Shown piece by piece: positions 27,751 to 37,085 of a DNA stretch of 64,000 bases. The notes beneath the pieces are model-generated. The model worked only from the letters and a program-made list of their open reading frames with translations. It searched no databases and was not told the DNA's origin. How positions within the stretch are numbered: position 1 is the stretch's first letter; every line of letters begins with the position of its first letter. The stretch is from Microbulbifer sp. Q7 (GTDB lineage: Bacteria; Pseudomonadota; Gammaproteobacteria; Pseudomonadales; Cellvibrionaceae), in assembly GCF_001639145.1 (NCBI RefSeq), contig NZ_LROY01000001.1, positions 560,501 through 624,500 on the forward strand, written 5' to 3'. The position numbers and the translations under genes are program-made.

Positions 27751-28965
27751 TCAGTTTGCCGGAAATGCCCGTTCCGCAATGCGTGTGACCAGCTCTGCGG
27801 CCAGTTCGGTTTTCAGCGCTGCCGGCAGCGGCAATTCCCCATTTTTGTCGATGATCGTCACCTGGTTGTGGTCGCTGTTAAACCCCGACTGCGGGTCGCT
27901 GACATCATTGGCGATGATCATATCCAGGTTCTTGCGCTGCAACTTGCCTGCGGCGTGTTCGGACACCTTCTCAGTCTCCGCGGCGAAGCCGACCACAAAC
28001 GGTCGCTTAACTTGCCGTGCGGCAATGGTGGCGACGATGTCCGGGTTTTTTACCAGGCGCAGTACGTCACTGTCATTCCCGTCCTGTTTCTTGATTTTCT
28101 GCGATGCGACGACGGCGGGACGGAAATCGGCTACGGCGGCGGCGGCAATAAACAGATCGCAGTCGTCGGCGGCGTGCTCTACCGCCGCGAGCATGTCGTT
28201 GGTACTGACCACGTCTACCCGCGTGACCCCAGCTGGGGTTGCCAGGCGTACCGGCCCGGCAATCAGGGTGACCTCGGCGCCGGCACGTGCGGCGGCGGCG
28301 GCGATGGCGAAGCCCATTTTCCCGGAGCTGTGGTTGCTCAGGTAGCGCACGGGATCCAGCGCCTCGCGGGTGGGGCCGGCAGTGATGGTGACTTTTTTGC
28401 CCTGCAGTACCTGCGCGGGGGCAATGGTGCGGGTCAGGCCGTCGACGATATCCATCGGCTCAAGCATGCGTCCCGGGCCCACATCGCCGCAGGCCTGGCT
28501 ACCGGCGCCCGGCCCCAACAGGGTTGCGCCGCGGCCTTGCAGGGTCTGGGTGTTCGCTTGTGTGGCCGGGTGCCGCCACATGGCCTGGTTCATCGCCGGC
28601 GCGAGTACCAGTGGTGCTTCGCTGGCGAGGCACAGGGTGGTGAGCAGGTCGTCGGCCATGCCGGCGGCCAGTCGCGCGATGACACTGGCGCTGGCGGGCG
28701 CGATCAGGATTACGTCGGCCCACTTGGCCAGCTCAATGTGCCCCATGGCGGCCTCGGCGGCGGTGTCCAGCAAGTCGGTATGCACCGGATTGCCGGAGAG
28801 CGCCTGAAACGTGAGCGGCTGGACAAACTCGCGGGCGCCGGCGGTCATCACGACGCGCACGTTGGCGCCATGATCCTGGAGCCTGCGTACCAGGTCGGCG
28901 CTTTTATAGGCGGCGATACCGCCGGTAACGCCAAGCAGTATCCGTTTGTTGGCCAGAGAGGGCAT
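27751..28965 (-). CDS. coaBC: Bifunctional phosphopantothenoylcysteine decarboxylase / phosphopantothenate-cysteine ligase
   Basis: A 404-residue flavoprotein performing two steps of coenzyme A synthesis. The CoaC half has LLGVTGGIAAYKSADLVRRL at the N-terminus, the Asn motif PAMNQAMWRHPATQAN and the substrate-recognition ACGDVGPGRM region. The CoaB half has ITAGPTREALDPVRYLSNHSSGKMG, the dimerisation and CTP-binding region. I chose the ATG at 28965 because the family starts a few residues before the Rossmann-like strand. It is divergent from radC. Confidence 0.96.
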   Translation of the reverse strand: MPSLANKRILLGVTGGIAAYKSADLVRRLQDHGANVRVVMTAGAREFVQPLTFQALSGNPVHTDLLDTAAEAAMGHIELAKWADVILIAPASASVIARLAAGMADDLLTTLCLASEAPLVLAPAMNQAMWRHPATQANTQTLQGRGATLLGPGAGSQACGDVGPGRMLEPMDIVDGLTRTIAPAQVLQGKKVTITAGPTREALDPVRYLSNHSSGKMGFAIAAAAARAGAEVTLIAGPVRLATPAGVTRVDVVSTNDMLAAVEHAADDCDLFIAAAAVADFRPAVVASQKIKKQDGNDSDVLRLVKNPDIVATIAARQVKRPFVVGFAAETEKVSEHAAGKLQRKNLDMIIANDVSDPQSGFNSDHNQVTIIDKNGELPLPAALKTELAAELVTRIAERAFPAN

Positions 28966-29107
28966 ATTCTGTGGTTCCGGAACTCTGAGAGGGCGTAAGA
29001 TTACCATCTTAGCGCCGGTGGCAATATGGCCAATCGGGAGCGCTTGGTGGCTTGCAGCGGAAGCGAGCGTTTACTTTGACTGATTGGTCTTGTCCAGGGA
29101 GGGGGAG

Positions 29108-29782
29108 ATGGCAATTACGGACTGGCCCGCGGAAGAGCGGCCGCGCGAGAAGTTGCTGGCAAAAGGTGCGGCGGCGCTGTCGGATGCTGAACTGCTGGCG
29201 ATTTTTTTGCGCACGGGCCTGCCGGGTGTTTCGGCGGTGGATCTGGCGCGGCAGTTATTGGCGGATTTTGGTGGTTTGCGGCCTTTGCTGCAGGCGGAGC
29301 GCAAGGTGTTCTGTGCCGGCAAGGGGCTGGGAGATGCCAAGTTTGTGCAGTTGCAGGCAATGCTGGAGATGGGCCGGCGTCATCTGGCGGAGGATCTGAA
29401 GCGCTCGGATGCGCTGACCAGTCCGCAAGCGGTGCGCGACTATCTGGCCGCACAGCTACGGCACCGCGCCCGCGAGGTCTTCTGCTGTCTGTTCCTCGAC
29501 AGTCAGCACCGGGTGATTGCCTATGATGAGTTGTTTGAGGGCACCCTGAACGCGGCCAGCGTCTATCCCCGCGAAGTGGTGCAGGCGGCTCTGGCGCGAG
29601 GCGCGGCTGCGGTGATCCTCGCCCACAACCACCCGTCCGGGGTGAGCGAGCCCAGCCAGGCGGACATTCATATTACCGGTCGGCTCAAGGATGCCCTGGC
29701 CCTGGTGGATATCCGAGTGCTGGACCACTTGATTGTTGGTGAGGGCGAAGGTTGTTCTTTTGCGGAGCGGGGGTTGATTTGA
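29108..29782 (+). CDS. radC: RadC family JAB-domain protein
   Basis: A 224-residue protein. The N-terminal helix-hairpin-helix part ([20 protein letters not shown]) precedes a JAMM metalloprotease-like domain with [14 protein letters not shown], giving His-x-His and a downstream Asp, plus E in [19 protein letters not shown]. The biochemical role of RadC is unsettled despite the name. GGGAGGGGG immediately precedes the ATG. It is divergent from coaBC and upstream of rpmBG, as in Pseudomonas. Confidence 0.95.
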   Translation: MAITDWPAEERPREKLLAKGAAALSDAELLAIFLRTGLPGVSAVDLARQLLADFGGLRPLLQAERKVFCAGKGLGDAKFVQLQAMLEMGRRHLAEDLKRSDALTSPQAVRDYLAAQLRHRAREVFCCLFLDSQHRVIAYDELFEGTLNAASVYPREVVQAALARGAAAVILAHNHPSGVSEPSQADIHITGRLKDALALVDIRVLDHLIVGEGEGCSFAERGLI

Positions 29783-29811
29783 CCTCTCCTGTTCGCTCTG
29801 TAGGGGCTCCA

Positions 29812-29950
29812 GTGGCGGCGCCGCTACCGGGTACAGGCTCGCGAGACACGAGCTAGGCGCCCCCCCTCAACCCATCCTTGGGGGCTCTTCCGCGAGGTCC
29901 CTCTCGCGGAAGGTCTCGCAAGCCTGTACCCGGTATCGACACCTTTTCAT
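29812..29950 (+). repeat. Structured intergenic repeat, copy 2 of 8
   Basis: Between radC and rpmB. Outer arms at 29825-29847 and 29913-29935 pair at 22 of 23 positions. The inner hairpin TTCCGCGAG-gtccct-CTCGCGGAA is identical to that of copy 4. The conserved motif is AACCCATCCTTGGGGGCTC. This copy is the longest, with about 15 extra bases between the left arm and the motif. The ends read GTGGCGGCGCCGCTACCGGG and ACACCTTTTCAT. Confidence 0.85.
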
Positions 29951-30036
29951 CAAGCGTCGAACTCCGTAGCATATTGGGGTATTCCCCGCCTGCGACTTAA
30001 AGTGTCCGCCCAGACAGCAAAAAAGCTGGTCAAAAC

Positions 30037-30065
30037 TTGCCCCACCCAGGGTGTTCTGGTATAAA
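30037..30065 (+). promoter_or_regulatory. Sigma-70 promoter of rpmB-rpmG
   Basis: TTGCCC, a 17-nt spacer and TATAAA lie about 118 nt before the rpmB ATG, with no gene between. The position after repeat copy 2 means the repeat is outside this transcript. Confidence 0.7.
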
Positions 30066-30182
30066 ACGCCGCTCTTTGCGGCCGGGCTAGATTCTGTACA
30101 GATCCCGCGGTCCGCTGGATAACGAATTTTGCACTGCCCCGCCTTGCGCTGAGGGCACGAGAGTTTTTAAGAGGCCAATCAG

Positions 30183-30419
30183 ATGTCCAAGGTATGTCAG
30201 GTAACCGGTAAGCGCCCGGTAACCGGAAACAACGTTTCTCACGCCAAAAACCGCACCAAGCGTCGCTTCGTGCCGAACCTGCAGTCCCACCGTTTCTGGG
30301 TGGAAGCCGAGAAGCGCTTCGTTAAACTGCGTGTTTCTACTAAAGGTATGCGCATTATCGATAAGAAAGGTATCGATACCGTACTGGCAGAGCTGCGCAA
30401 GCGCGGCGAGAAAGTTTAA
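30183..30419 (+). CDS. rpmB: 50S ribosomal protein L28
   Basis: A 78-residue basic protein starting [20 protein letters not shown], the L28 signature, with [20 protein letters not shown] in the middle. Length is standard for gammaproteobacteria. AGAGG precedes the ATG. It is followed by rpmG after 32 nt, the conserved rpmBG operon. The cysteine at position 5 is single, so this is not the four-cysteine zinc form. Confidence 0.98.
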   Translation: MSKVCQVTGKRPVTGNNVSHAKNRTKRRFVPNLQSHRFWVEAEKRFVKLRVSTKGMRIIDKKGIDTVLAELRKRGEKV

Positions 30420-30451
30420 TTACTGCTTAACCGCAGATTGGAGACAGAACA

Positions 30452-30607
30452 ATGCGTGACAAGATTCGCCTGAATTCCAGCGCCGGCACCGGCCACTTCT
30501 ACACCACTGACAAGAACAAGCGCAACATGCCTGAGAAAATGGAGATCAAAAAATACGATCCCGTTGTTCGCAAGCACGTTATGTACAAGGAAGGCAAAAT
30601 CAAGTAA
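30452..30607 (+). CDS. rpmG: 50S ribosomal protein L33 (zinc-independent form)
   Basis: A 51-residue basic protein: [20 protein letters not shown] at the start, then [17 protein letters not shown] and a terminal KEGKIK. It contains no cysteine, so it is the C-minus form that does not bind zinc. GGAGACAG precedes the ATG. A strong terminator follows 24 nt after the stop and ends the rpmBG operon. Confidence 0.98.
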   Translation: MRDKIRLNSSAGTGHFYTTDKNKRNMPEKMEIKKYDPVVRKHVMYKEGKIK

Positions 30608-30629
30608 TTGATAGCCTTGCTAGTTCGCG

Positions 30630-30656
30630 AAAAAGCCCGGTTTTCCGGGCTTTTTT
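30630..30656 (+). terminator. Rho-independent terminator of rpmBG
   Basis: AAAAGCCCGG-tttt-CCGGGCTTTTTT, a 6-bp GC stem extended by A:T pairs and ending in a T-run, just after rpmG. Confidence 0.92.
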
Positions 30657-30682
30657 GTGTCCGATAGAAGCTAATAGCTTTG

Positions 30683-30806
30683 ATGCGAAGGCTTCGCTAC
30701 CGATGACCTTTTGCCAGACCTTCAAAAACATGGATGTTTTTGCAGAGCCCCCAGGGATGGGTGTACGGCGTGTCTGGCAAAAGATCATCGGTAGCGGAGC
30801 CGCCAC
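30683..30806 (-). repeat. Structured intergenic repeat, copy 3 of 8
   Basis: Between the rpmG terminator and mutM. Outer arms at 30697-30719 and 30772-30794 pair at 22 of 23 positions. The inner hairpin is AT-rich (CAAAAACAT with its complement). The motif, on the minus strand, is ACCCATCCCTGGGGGCTC. With copy 2 it forms an inverted pair bracketing the rpmBG operon. Confidence 0.85.
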
Positions 30807-30841
30807 TTAACCCCACTAGTGGCCACCCGGAAACTTGATCG

Positions 30842-31657
30842 ATGCCCGAACTACCAGAAGTAGAAACCACCAAGCGCGGCCTGGCCCCCCACCTGGAAGG
30901 CCGCAAGGTAATGCGGTGTGAGATCCGCCAGTACAGTCTGCGCTGGCCGGTGGATGCGGATTTTGCTGAGAAGATTCAGGGGGCGCACATCCAGCGTCTC
31001 GACCGCCGCGCCAAATACCTGCTGGTGGAAACCGATCAAGGTCTCGCCGTCTGGCATCTGGGTATGTCTGGCAGCCTGCGCATCGTCGAGGGTGCAGAGC
31101 CTGCGAAAAAACACGACCATATCGACTGGCTGCTTGATAGTGGCCAGCGCCTGCGCTTCCACGATCCCCGTCGTTTCGGCGCCCTGCTGTGGACCACCGA
31201 CCCGATCGACGAGCACGAACTCATCGCCCACCTCGGCCCCGAACCCCTCGGCGACGATTTCCATGCCGACTACCTGTTCAGCCGATCCAGAGGGCGCAAG
31301 GCCCCGGTAAAAACCTTCATCATGGATGGCCGCATCGTCGTCGGTGTCGGCAATATCTATGCCTCCGAAGCCCTGTTCATGGCCGGCATCCGCCCGCAGA
31401 CCCCCGCCGGTAAAATCTCCCGTCCGCGCTACGAGCGACTGGTGGAAGCCATCAAAACCGTCCTCGGCAGTGCCATTCAACAGGGCGGCACCACCCTGCG
31501 GGACTTTGTTGGCGGCGACGGCAAGCCCGGCTACTTCGCCCAGCAACTGAATGCTTACGGCCGCGCAGGCCAGCCCTGCCCGCGCTGCCCCGGTACTATC
31601 CGCGAACAGATTATCGGCCAGCGCAACACCTTCTTCTGTCCCCGCTGTCAGCGCTGA
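30842..31657 (+). CDS. mutM: Formamidopyrimidine-DNA glycosylase
   Basis: A 271-residue bifunctional base-excision enzyme that removes 8-oxoguanine and formamidopyrimidines and nicks the abasic site. It begins MPELPEVETTKRGL, with the catalytic proline (after Met removal) and Glu. VGVGNIYASEALF with the helix-two-turn-helix lies near residue 165, and the C-terminal zinc finger CPRCPGTI...FFCPRCQR is complete. Its own promoter is not obvious between repeat copy 3 and the ATG. Confidence 0.98.
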   Translation: MPELPEVETTKRGLAPHLEGRKVMRCEIRQYSLRWPVDADFAEKIQGAHIQRLDRRAKYLLVETDQGLAVWHLGMSGSLRIVEGAEPAKKHDHIDWLLDSGQRLRFHDPRRFGALLWTTDPIDEHELIAHLGPEPLGDDFHADYLFSRSRGRKAPVKTFIMDGRIVVGVGNIYASEALFMAGIRPQTPAGKISRPRYERLVEAIKTVLGSAIQQGGTTLRDFVGGDGKPGYFAQQLNAYGRAGQPCPRCPGTIREQIIGQRNTFFCPRCQR

Positions 31658-31718
31658 TTGGGAATCTGTCCGCCCTCACACTAGGTTTGAGTCCGATATT
31701 CCCGTTGGACGCGAACCC

Positions 31719-31877
31719 ATGATTATGATGTTGCCCTTCCTCACGGCACTCATTTCCGCCTGGTTTACCTGGCGGGGCCACCGTACCACCGCCATCTTCT
31801 GGTGGGCGGTCACCGCGGCTATTTATGTGGCCTGGTGTTGCTACCACATGACCTCCTCGCTGAAGATTTCCCTGTAA
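31719..31877 (+). CDS. Small DUF5993-like membrane protein
   Basis: A 52-residue protein, MIMMLPFLTALISAWFTWRG then a second hydrophobic stretch AIFWWAVTAAIYVAWCCYHM and a short SSLKISL tail. Two membrane helices with this ending resemble the DUF5993 family, which I recall sitting beside DsbB-like genes; here a DsbB-like gene begins 48 nt downstream. The function is unknown. Assignment to the family is by memory of pattern. Confidence 0.65.
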   Translation: MIMMLPFLTALISAWFTWRGHRTTAIFWWAVTAAIYVAWCCYHMTSSLKISL

Positions 31878-31924
31878 CACACACCGTGAAGCCCGCCCCA
31901 AGCCCGGGCCGAGGAAGCTGCGTA

Positions 31925-32497
31925 GTGATTCACTTTGTTTTTGGCGTGCGCCGTTGGACCGATTGCCTGAACGCCCTGGCGCTGCTCGGCATCAGTGGCG
32001 TGCTGTGGTTTGCCTTTGCCTGGCAAATCGTACTCAACGAACTGCCGTGCCCCCTGTGCCTGTTGCAGAGGGTGGCGTTTGCCATGGTCGGTATTGGATT
32101 GATGCTGAACGTCAGTTTCGGCAGCCGCCCGGCTCACTACGGAATTGCACTGTTGTCGACACTCGCCGGCATGGTGTCGTCGGCGCGCCAGGTGCTGCTG
32201 CACATCGCACCGGGAGACCCGGGTTACGGCTCCCCTTTTTTCGGGATGCATTTTTATACCTGGGCGCTGGTTGCGTTTTTTCTGCTGGGATTGTTTATCG
32301 GCGGTTTATTACTGCTGGATCAGATGAAACTGAAGGAGGCGGCCAATGTGCCGCGCAGCCCGGGGTGGCTTGGCAAGCTCGCGATGTATAGCTTCCTCGC
32401 CATAGTGCTGGTTACGGTGATTGCCACTCTGTTGGAGTGCGGGGTTGGTCCCTGTCCGGATAATCCGACCAGCTACCAGTGGTTGCCCGGAAGGTGA
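31925..32497 (+). CDS. DsbB-like disulfide bond formation protein (non-canonical)
   Basis: A 190-residue membrane protein with about five helices. The first periplasmic loop holds ELPCPLCLLQR, the DsbB CXXC plus the quinone-site arginine. The second cysteine pair is not in the usual loop but after the last helix (ECGVGPCPDN), and the loop between helices 3 and 4 has none. The predicted topology still puts both pairs in the periplasm. The start is GTG with AGGAAG upstream. The window also encodes a canonical dsbB, so this is a paralogue, probably working with the preceding small protein. Confidence 0.82.
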   Translation: MIHFVFGVRRWTDCLNALALLGISGVLWFAFAWQIVLNELPCPLCLLQRVAFAMVGIGLMLNVSFGSRPAHYGIALLSTLAGMVSSARQVLLHIAPGDPGYGSPFFGMHFYTWALVAFFLLGLFIGGLLLLDQMKLKEAANVPRSPGWLGKLAMYSFLAIVLVTVIATLLECGVGPCPDNPTSYQWLPGR

Positions 32498-32587
32498 TGG
32501 AAGCGTGAGGCGTGTTGGAATCAGGCCGGCGACTAGTAACAGCAGCCAGGGATTGGCCATTTTGATGTGTCTCTCTTTCTGTCCTGC

Positions 32588-34366
32588 TTAGCGCCCCACC
32601 GCACTGCCTTCACGGCGGGTGTCTGCGCCGCCGTAGAGCTTTCCGTCCCGCAGCGCGATGCCGTGAATGCCGCTGTTCAATTCCCTGCGCACCACCTTGT
32701 GGCCCATGGCTTCGAGCTTATCCAGCTCCTTGTCGGAAAGGACTTCCGGTTCCACTTCCACCCGATAGCCAATGGCGCCAATGTTACCGGCATGAATGGC
32801 CTCGGCGATGGGCATGCCTTTGGCCAGGTGGTACAGAATCGTGCGCGCGGTGTAATCGATAATGCGCGAGCCCCCGGGGGAGCCGACCACCAGCCGCAGG
32901 CTGCCATCGCGATTGAAAACGATGGTGGGTGACATGGACGAGCGCGGGCGCTTGCCCGGCTGTACGCGGTTGGCCACCAGTGCCTTGTCGGCATTGCGCG
33001 GCACAAAGGAAAAATCGGTGAGCTGGTTGTTGAGCAGGAAGCCCTTCACCAGCAGCCGCGAGCCGAAGCCGGTTTCGATACTGGTGGTCATGCTCACCGC
33101 ATTGCCGTACTGGTCCACGATGGAGAGGTGACTGGTGTTGGGCATTTCCGGTGACTTGGCTTCGATGTGCTTGCCGGAAAATTCGCCCGGTACCCCGGAG
33201 TGTGCGGGCTGGGCTTTTTCCAGATTGATCAGTTTGGCGCGCTGGGCCAGATAGTGCGGGGCCACCAGCGCTTCGGTGGGCACTTCGACAAAATCGCTGT
33301 CCCCGGCGTAAGTGTTGCGGTCGGCGAAGGCCAGTTCGGAGGCTTCCACAAACAGGTGGGTGAGTGCGGCGCTGCCCACATCAAACTGTTGCGTGGGCAG
33401 GTGTTGCAACATACCGAGAATCGCCCCCACAGTGGTGCCGCCGGATGACGGCGCCGCGGCGCCGCACACCTGATATTCGAAAAATTCACTGCACACCGGT
33501 TCGCGGACCTTGGCCGTATAGCTGGCCATATCCTGCAGGGTCATTACACCGGGATTAACCGGGTCATTGCGCACTGCATCGACGATGGCCTCGGCGATTT
33601 CGCCCTCGTAAAACGGTGCCGCGCCCTTATCTGCCAGCAGTTTGAGGGTGGCGGCGTAGGCAGGATTTTTCAGGGTATGGCCCACGGGTAAGGGCTTGCC
33701 GTCGTCCCCAAACAGGTAGTCGCGGATGGCCGGGCGCGCGGCAACGCGAGGCAGCTTGTCCGCGAGCTGGTAAAGCCGCGGAGAAATGGCGAAACCGTCT
33801 TCCGCTAACTGGATGGCGGGCTGAAACAGGTCTTTCCACGGCAGTTTGCCATCGCGCTCGTGGGCCAGCGCCATAACGCGCATCACGCCGGGCACGCCCA
33901 CGGAGTAGCCACCGATCACCGCCTGCAGGAAGCCGAGGGGTTTGCCGTCGCGGACAAAGTAGCTTTCGTCCACCGCCATGGGGGCCGTTTCACGGCCGTC
34001 GTAGGAATAGAGTGTCTTGTCGTCGGCGCGGTAGCTCAGGATAAAAGCGCCGCCGCCAATACCGGAGGATTGCGGTTCCACCAGGCCCAGTACCAGCTGC
34101 GCGGCGATAGCGGCGTCCACCGCAGTGCCACCGTCGGCGAGCATTTGAGCTGCGGCTGCGGAGGCGTGTGGGTTGGCGGTTACCGCCATGTAACGCTCCG
34201 CGGTGGCGGACTTGATTGCCGTGCGCCCGGTGGTGATCTCCGGCTGCACTTCCGCTGCGGCCTGCATCGCGCGCACGGCCGAGGGCGGCGCCGCGCTGGC
34301 GGAGACGGTGAGCAGTCCGCACAGGGCGGTCGACAGGGCGAGGGGGAGTAGTGGCAATCGTTTCAC
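32588..34366 (-). CDS. ggt: Gamma-glutamyltransferase
   Basis: A 592-residue periplasmic Ntn-hydrolase that cleaves glutathione and transfers gamma-glutamyl groups. A signal peptide (to about residue 25, SASA) precedes the large subunit, with SSGIGGGAFILSYR near 110 and DGRETAP near 129. Self-cleavage should occur before the Thr of NTSHLSIVDQYGNAVSMTTS near 410. GSPGGSRIIDY near 510 forms the gamma-glutamyl site. The start is GTG. The neighbouring gshA 16 kb away makes the substrate. It is convergent with the DsbB-like gene. Confidence 0.95.
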   Translation of the reverse strand: MKRLPLLPLALSTALCGLLTVSASAAPPSAVRAMQAAAEVQPEITTGRTAIKSATAERYMAVTANPHASAAAAQMLADGGTAVDAAIAAQLVLGLVEPQSSGIGGGAFILSYRADDKTLYSYDGRETAPMAVDESYFVRDGKPLGFLQAVIGGYSVGVPGVMRVMALAHERDGKLPWKDLFQPAIQLAEDGFAISPRLYQLADKLPRVAARPAIRDYLFGDDGKPLPVGHTLKNPAYAATLKLLADKGAAPFYEGEIAEAIVDAVRNDPVNPGVMTLQDMASYTAKVREPVCSEFFEYQVCGAAAPSSGGTTVGAILGMLQHLPTQQFDVGSAALTHLFVEASELAFADRNTYAGDSDFVEVPTEALVAPHYLAQRAKLINLEKAQPAHSGVPGEFSGKHIEAKSPEMPNTSHLSIVDQYGNAVSMTTSIETGFGSRLLVKGFLLNNQLTDFSFVPRNADKALVANRVQPGKRPRSSMSPTIVFNRDGSLRLVVGSPGGSRIIDYTARTILYHLAKGMPIAEAIHAGNIGAIGYRVEVEPEVLSDKELDKLEAMGHKVVRRELNSGIHGIALRDGKLYGGADTRREGSAVGR

Positions 34367-34436
34367 TGGGCGATCCGGCGTAAATAGGATCGCCCGAGTG
34401 TATCAGACCGCCACTGAGGGAAGCAGCGGGCAGCGT

Positions 34437-34976
<540 letters not shown>

Positions 34977-35035
34977 TCAAAAAGTCTGCTGAATTCCCGG
35001 GGGGCAGGCGGTACATTCAGGCGGCAAGTCAGCCG

Positions 35036-35632
35036 CTAACAGGCGCTAAATAGCCGCATACAGACCTGTCCGGCCTGTTTTTCCTTTTCCAGTTGCCAGC
35101 CCGCGGGTGCGGTAATGGGCGTAGTGCGCGGCGATTCCACATAGATCAGGGTGTGTTCACCGATGCAGCCCGCGTCCAGCAGGCCAGTGAGGGTTTGCTG
35201 CCACAGGTCGCCGGCAAACGGTGGGTCCACGAAAATCACGTCGTAGGCCGTCGCCGGTTGGCTCAGAAACACCCCCGCCGGACAGTTGTGTACCTGCGCC
35301 CCCTCGGCCTGCAGCAGGTCCAGTTGCTGGCGCAACATGCTGGCGGCGCCCCGGTCCATTTCCACAAAGTCCACCGCAGCAGCGCCCCGGCTCAGGGCCT
35401 CCAGGCCAAGGGCTCCGGAGCCTGCGAACAGGTCCAGGCAGCGGGCGCCTTGCAGGTGAAACTGCAGCCAGTTGAACAGGGTCTCGCGCAGCCGGTCACC
35501 GGTGGGGCGCAGGCCTTCGATGGGCGCAAAGGGGACTTTGCGCCCGCGCCAGCGTCCACCAATGATACGCAGGTGCGAAGTGGCGGCGGGTTTGGCGCGC
35601 TGGTCGGTGCGTGGGCGGCGGTTTCTGGACAT
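35036..35632 (-). CDS. rsmD: 16S rRNA (guanine-966-N2)-methyltransferase
   Basis: A 198-residue class I methyltransferase acting on the 30S subunit. Seen are LRIIGGRWRGRKVPF at the N-terminus, the SAM loop CLDLFAGSGALGLEALSRGA near residue 80, and the catalytic DPPF in YDVIFVDPPFAGD near 150. It is divergent from ftsY, as in E. coli and Pseudomonas. Confidence 0.97.
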   Translation of the reverse strand: MSRNRRPRTDQRAKPAATSHLRIIGGRWRGRKVPFAPIEGLRPTGDRLRETLFNWLQFHLQGARCLDLFAGSGALGLEALSRGAAAVDFVEMDRGAASMLRQQLDLLQAEGAQVHNCPAGVFLSQPATAYDVIFVDPPFAGDLWQQTLTGLLDAGCIGEHTLIYVESPRTTPITAPAGWQLEKEKQAGQVCMRLFSAC

Positions 35633-35691
35633 TTGGTATCCGGTCGGTGGGAAATTAAGGCGGTCATCTCTGTGTGCGAAACAGTCAGCGG

Positions 35692-35700
35692 TGCTAAGAT
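35692..35700 (+). promoter_or_regulatory. Extended -10 candidate for ftsY
   Basis: TGC-TAAGAT lies 83 nt before the ftsY ATG in the rsmD/ftsY divergent gap; there is no clear -35. Confidence 0.35.
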
Positions 35701-35782
35701 TAGCGCCTTTCTGCCACTGGCCGCCAGCCGCTGCCGGTGACCTCTTTATCTACCGTTTCTCCAGTCAAAGAACGCACACCCG

Positions 35783-37066
35783 ATGATTTTTGATTTCCTG
35801 CGTAAGAACAAGCCCGAGGCGGACGAACCCAGCAAAGAGCGCGAGGACGCGGCCCCTGCGCCGGCAGCTGACGAGCCGGAACTGGTAATCCCGGAGAATC
35901 TGCGGGCCGACAGCGGTCCCGAACACGCGGATGCGGCTGCGCCGGAAGCATCCCCGTCGGCGGAGGAAACGCTCTCTGTCGAAGAGGCTCCGGAATCCGG
36001 GTTCGATCCGGCGGCAGCGGTTGCCGCAGAGGCGGAAGCACCAAAAGCACCAAAAGCACCAAAAGCACCAAAAGCACCGCAAACCCAAGAGGCAGCGGAG
36101 TCCGCCCTCCAGCCAGAGACGCAGGAAAAACCCAGGAAAGAAGGGTTTTTTGCCCGTATTCGTCGTGGCCTCTCCCGCACCAGCAGCCAGTTTGCCGAGG
36201 GCATGGGGAATCTGTTCCTGGGTGCCAAGGAGATTGATGAAGAGTTGATGGAGGAGCTGGAGACCCAGCTGCTGATGGCGGATGTAGGCTTAGATGCCAC
36301 CACCGAAATTATCGACCGCCTGACCGACCGCGTGTCCCGTCGCGAGCTGTCCAATGGTGAGGCGCTGTACAAGGCGCTGCAGGAAGAACTGGCGGGGTTG
36401 CTGGACAAGGTGGAAGCGCCACTTGCGATCGACCTGGCCAAGCAGCCGTTTGTCATTCTGGTGGTGGGGGTCAACGGTGTGGGCAAGACCACCACTATTG
36501 GCAAGCTGGCGCACCGCTTCCTGAATGAGGGTAAGTCGGTGATGCTGGCGGCGGGGGATACGTTCCGCGCGGCGGCGGTGGAGCAGTTGCAGGTGTGGGG
36601 CCAGCGCCACGATGTGCCGGTGGTGGCGCAGCACACCGGTGCGGACAGCGCCTCGGTGATTTTTGATGCGATTCAGTCGGCGCAGTCCCGCGGTGTGGAC
36701 GTGGTGATTGCGGATACCGCCGGGCGCCTGCACAACAAGGCCAACTTGATGGAAGAATTGTCCAAGGTGCGCCGGGTGATGGGCAAGCTGGACGGCTCGG
36801 CGCCCCACGAGGTGCTACTGGTGCTGGATGCAGGCACCGGCCAGAATGCACTGTCACAGGCGGAGACCTTCCGCGACTCCGCGGGCGTGACGGGGCTGGT
36901 GCTGACCAAGCTGGATGGCACGGCCAAGGGCGGGGTGATTTTCGCGCTGGCGCAGAAGCTGGGGATTCCGGTACGCTTTATTGGCGTCGGGGAGCAGGCA
37001 GAGGACTTGCAGCCGTTTGTGGCGAAGGACTTTGTGGCGGCGCTGTTTAATCGCGCTCAGGGTTGA
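35783..37066 (+). CDS. ftsY: Signal recognition particle receptor FtsY
   Basis: A 427-residue SRP GTPase that docks ribosome-SRP complexes at the inner membrane. An acidic, Ala/Pro/Glu-rich A domain (residues 1-115) precedes the NG domain. G motifs: GVNGVGKTTTIGKLAHR (P-loop), DTFRAAAVEQL, DTAGRLHNK, TKLDGTAKGG. The A domain contains an in-frame 9-bp tandem repeat coding APK units. It is first of the ftsY-ftsE-ftsX group, but repeat copy 4 intervenes before ftsE. Confidence 0.97.
   Translation: MIFDFLRKNKPEADEPSKEREDAAPAPAADEPELVIPENLRADSGPEHADAAAPEASPSAEETLSVEEAPESGFDPAAAVAAEAEAPKAPKAPKAPKAPQTQEAAESALQPETQEKPRKEGFFARIRRGLSRTSSQFAEGMGNLFLGAKEIDEELMEELETQLLMADVGLDATTEIIDRLTDRVSRRELSNGEALYKALQEELAGLLDKVEAPLAIDLAKQPFVILVVGVNGVGKTTTIGKLAHRFLNEGKSVMLAAGDTFRAAAVEQLQVWGQRHDVPVVAQHTGADSASVIFDAIQSAQSRGVDVVIADTAGRLHNKANLMEELSKVRRVMGKLDGSAPHEVLLVLDAGTGQNALSQAETFRDSAGVTGLVLTKLDGTAKGGVIFALAQKLGIPVRFIGVGEQAEDLQPFVAKDFVAALFNRAQG
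36043..36078 (+). repeat. 9-bp tandem repeat inside ftsY
   Basis: Four perfect AAAAGCACC units encode Lys-Ala-Pro steps in the disordered A domain. Copy-number change would keep the frame. Confidence 0.95.
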
Positions 37067-37085
37067 TAGCGCTGGAATAAACTAG

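Larger units (their letters stand above)
29783..30182. other. 400-nt gap between radC and rpmB
   Basis: It holds structured repeat copy 2 (29812-29950), then a short spacer, then the rpmB promoter (30037-30065) and a GC-rich leader of roughly 110 nt with local dyads such as CCGC/GCGG around 30070-30120. No protein-coding gene is seen. Confidence 0.7.

Noticed and set aside
27703..28998. A 431-codon plus-strand frame
   Set aside because: It is antisense to coaBC and has no recognisable domain or ribosome-binding site.
32309..32560. An 83-codon minus-strand frame with a hydrophobic start
   Set aside because: Only about 20 residues lie outside the DsbB-like gene, the rest is its antisense, and there is no clear ribosome-binding site.
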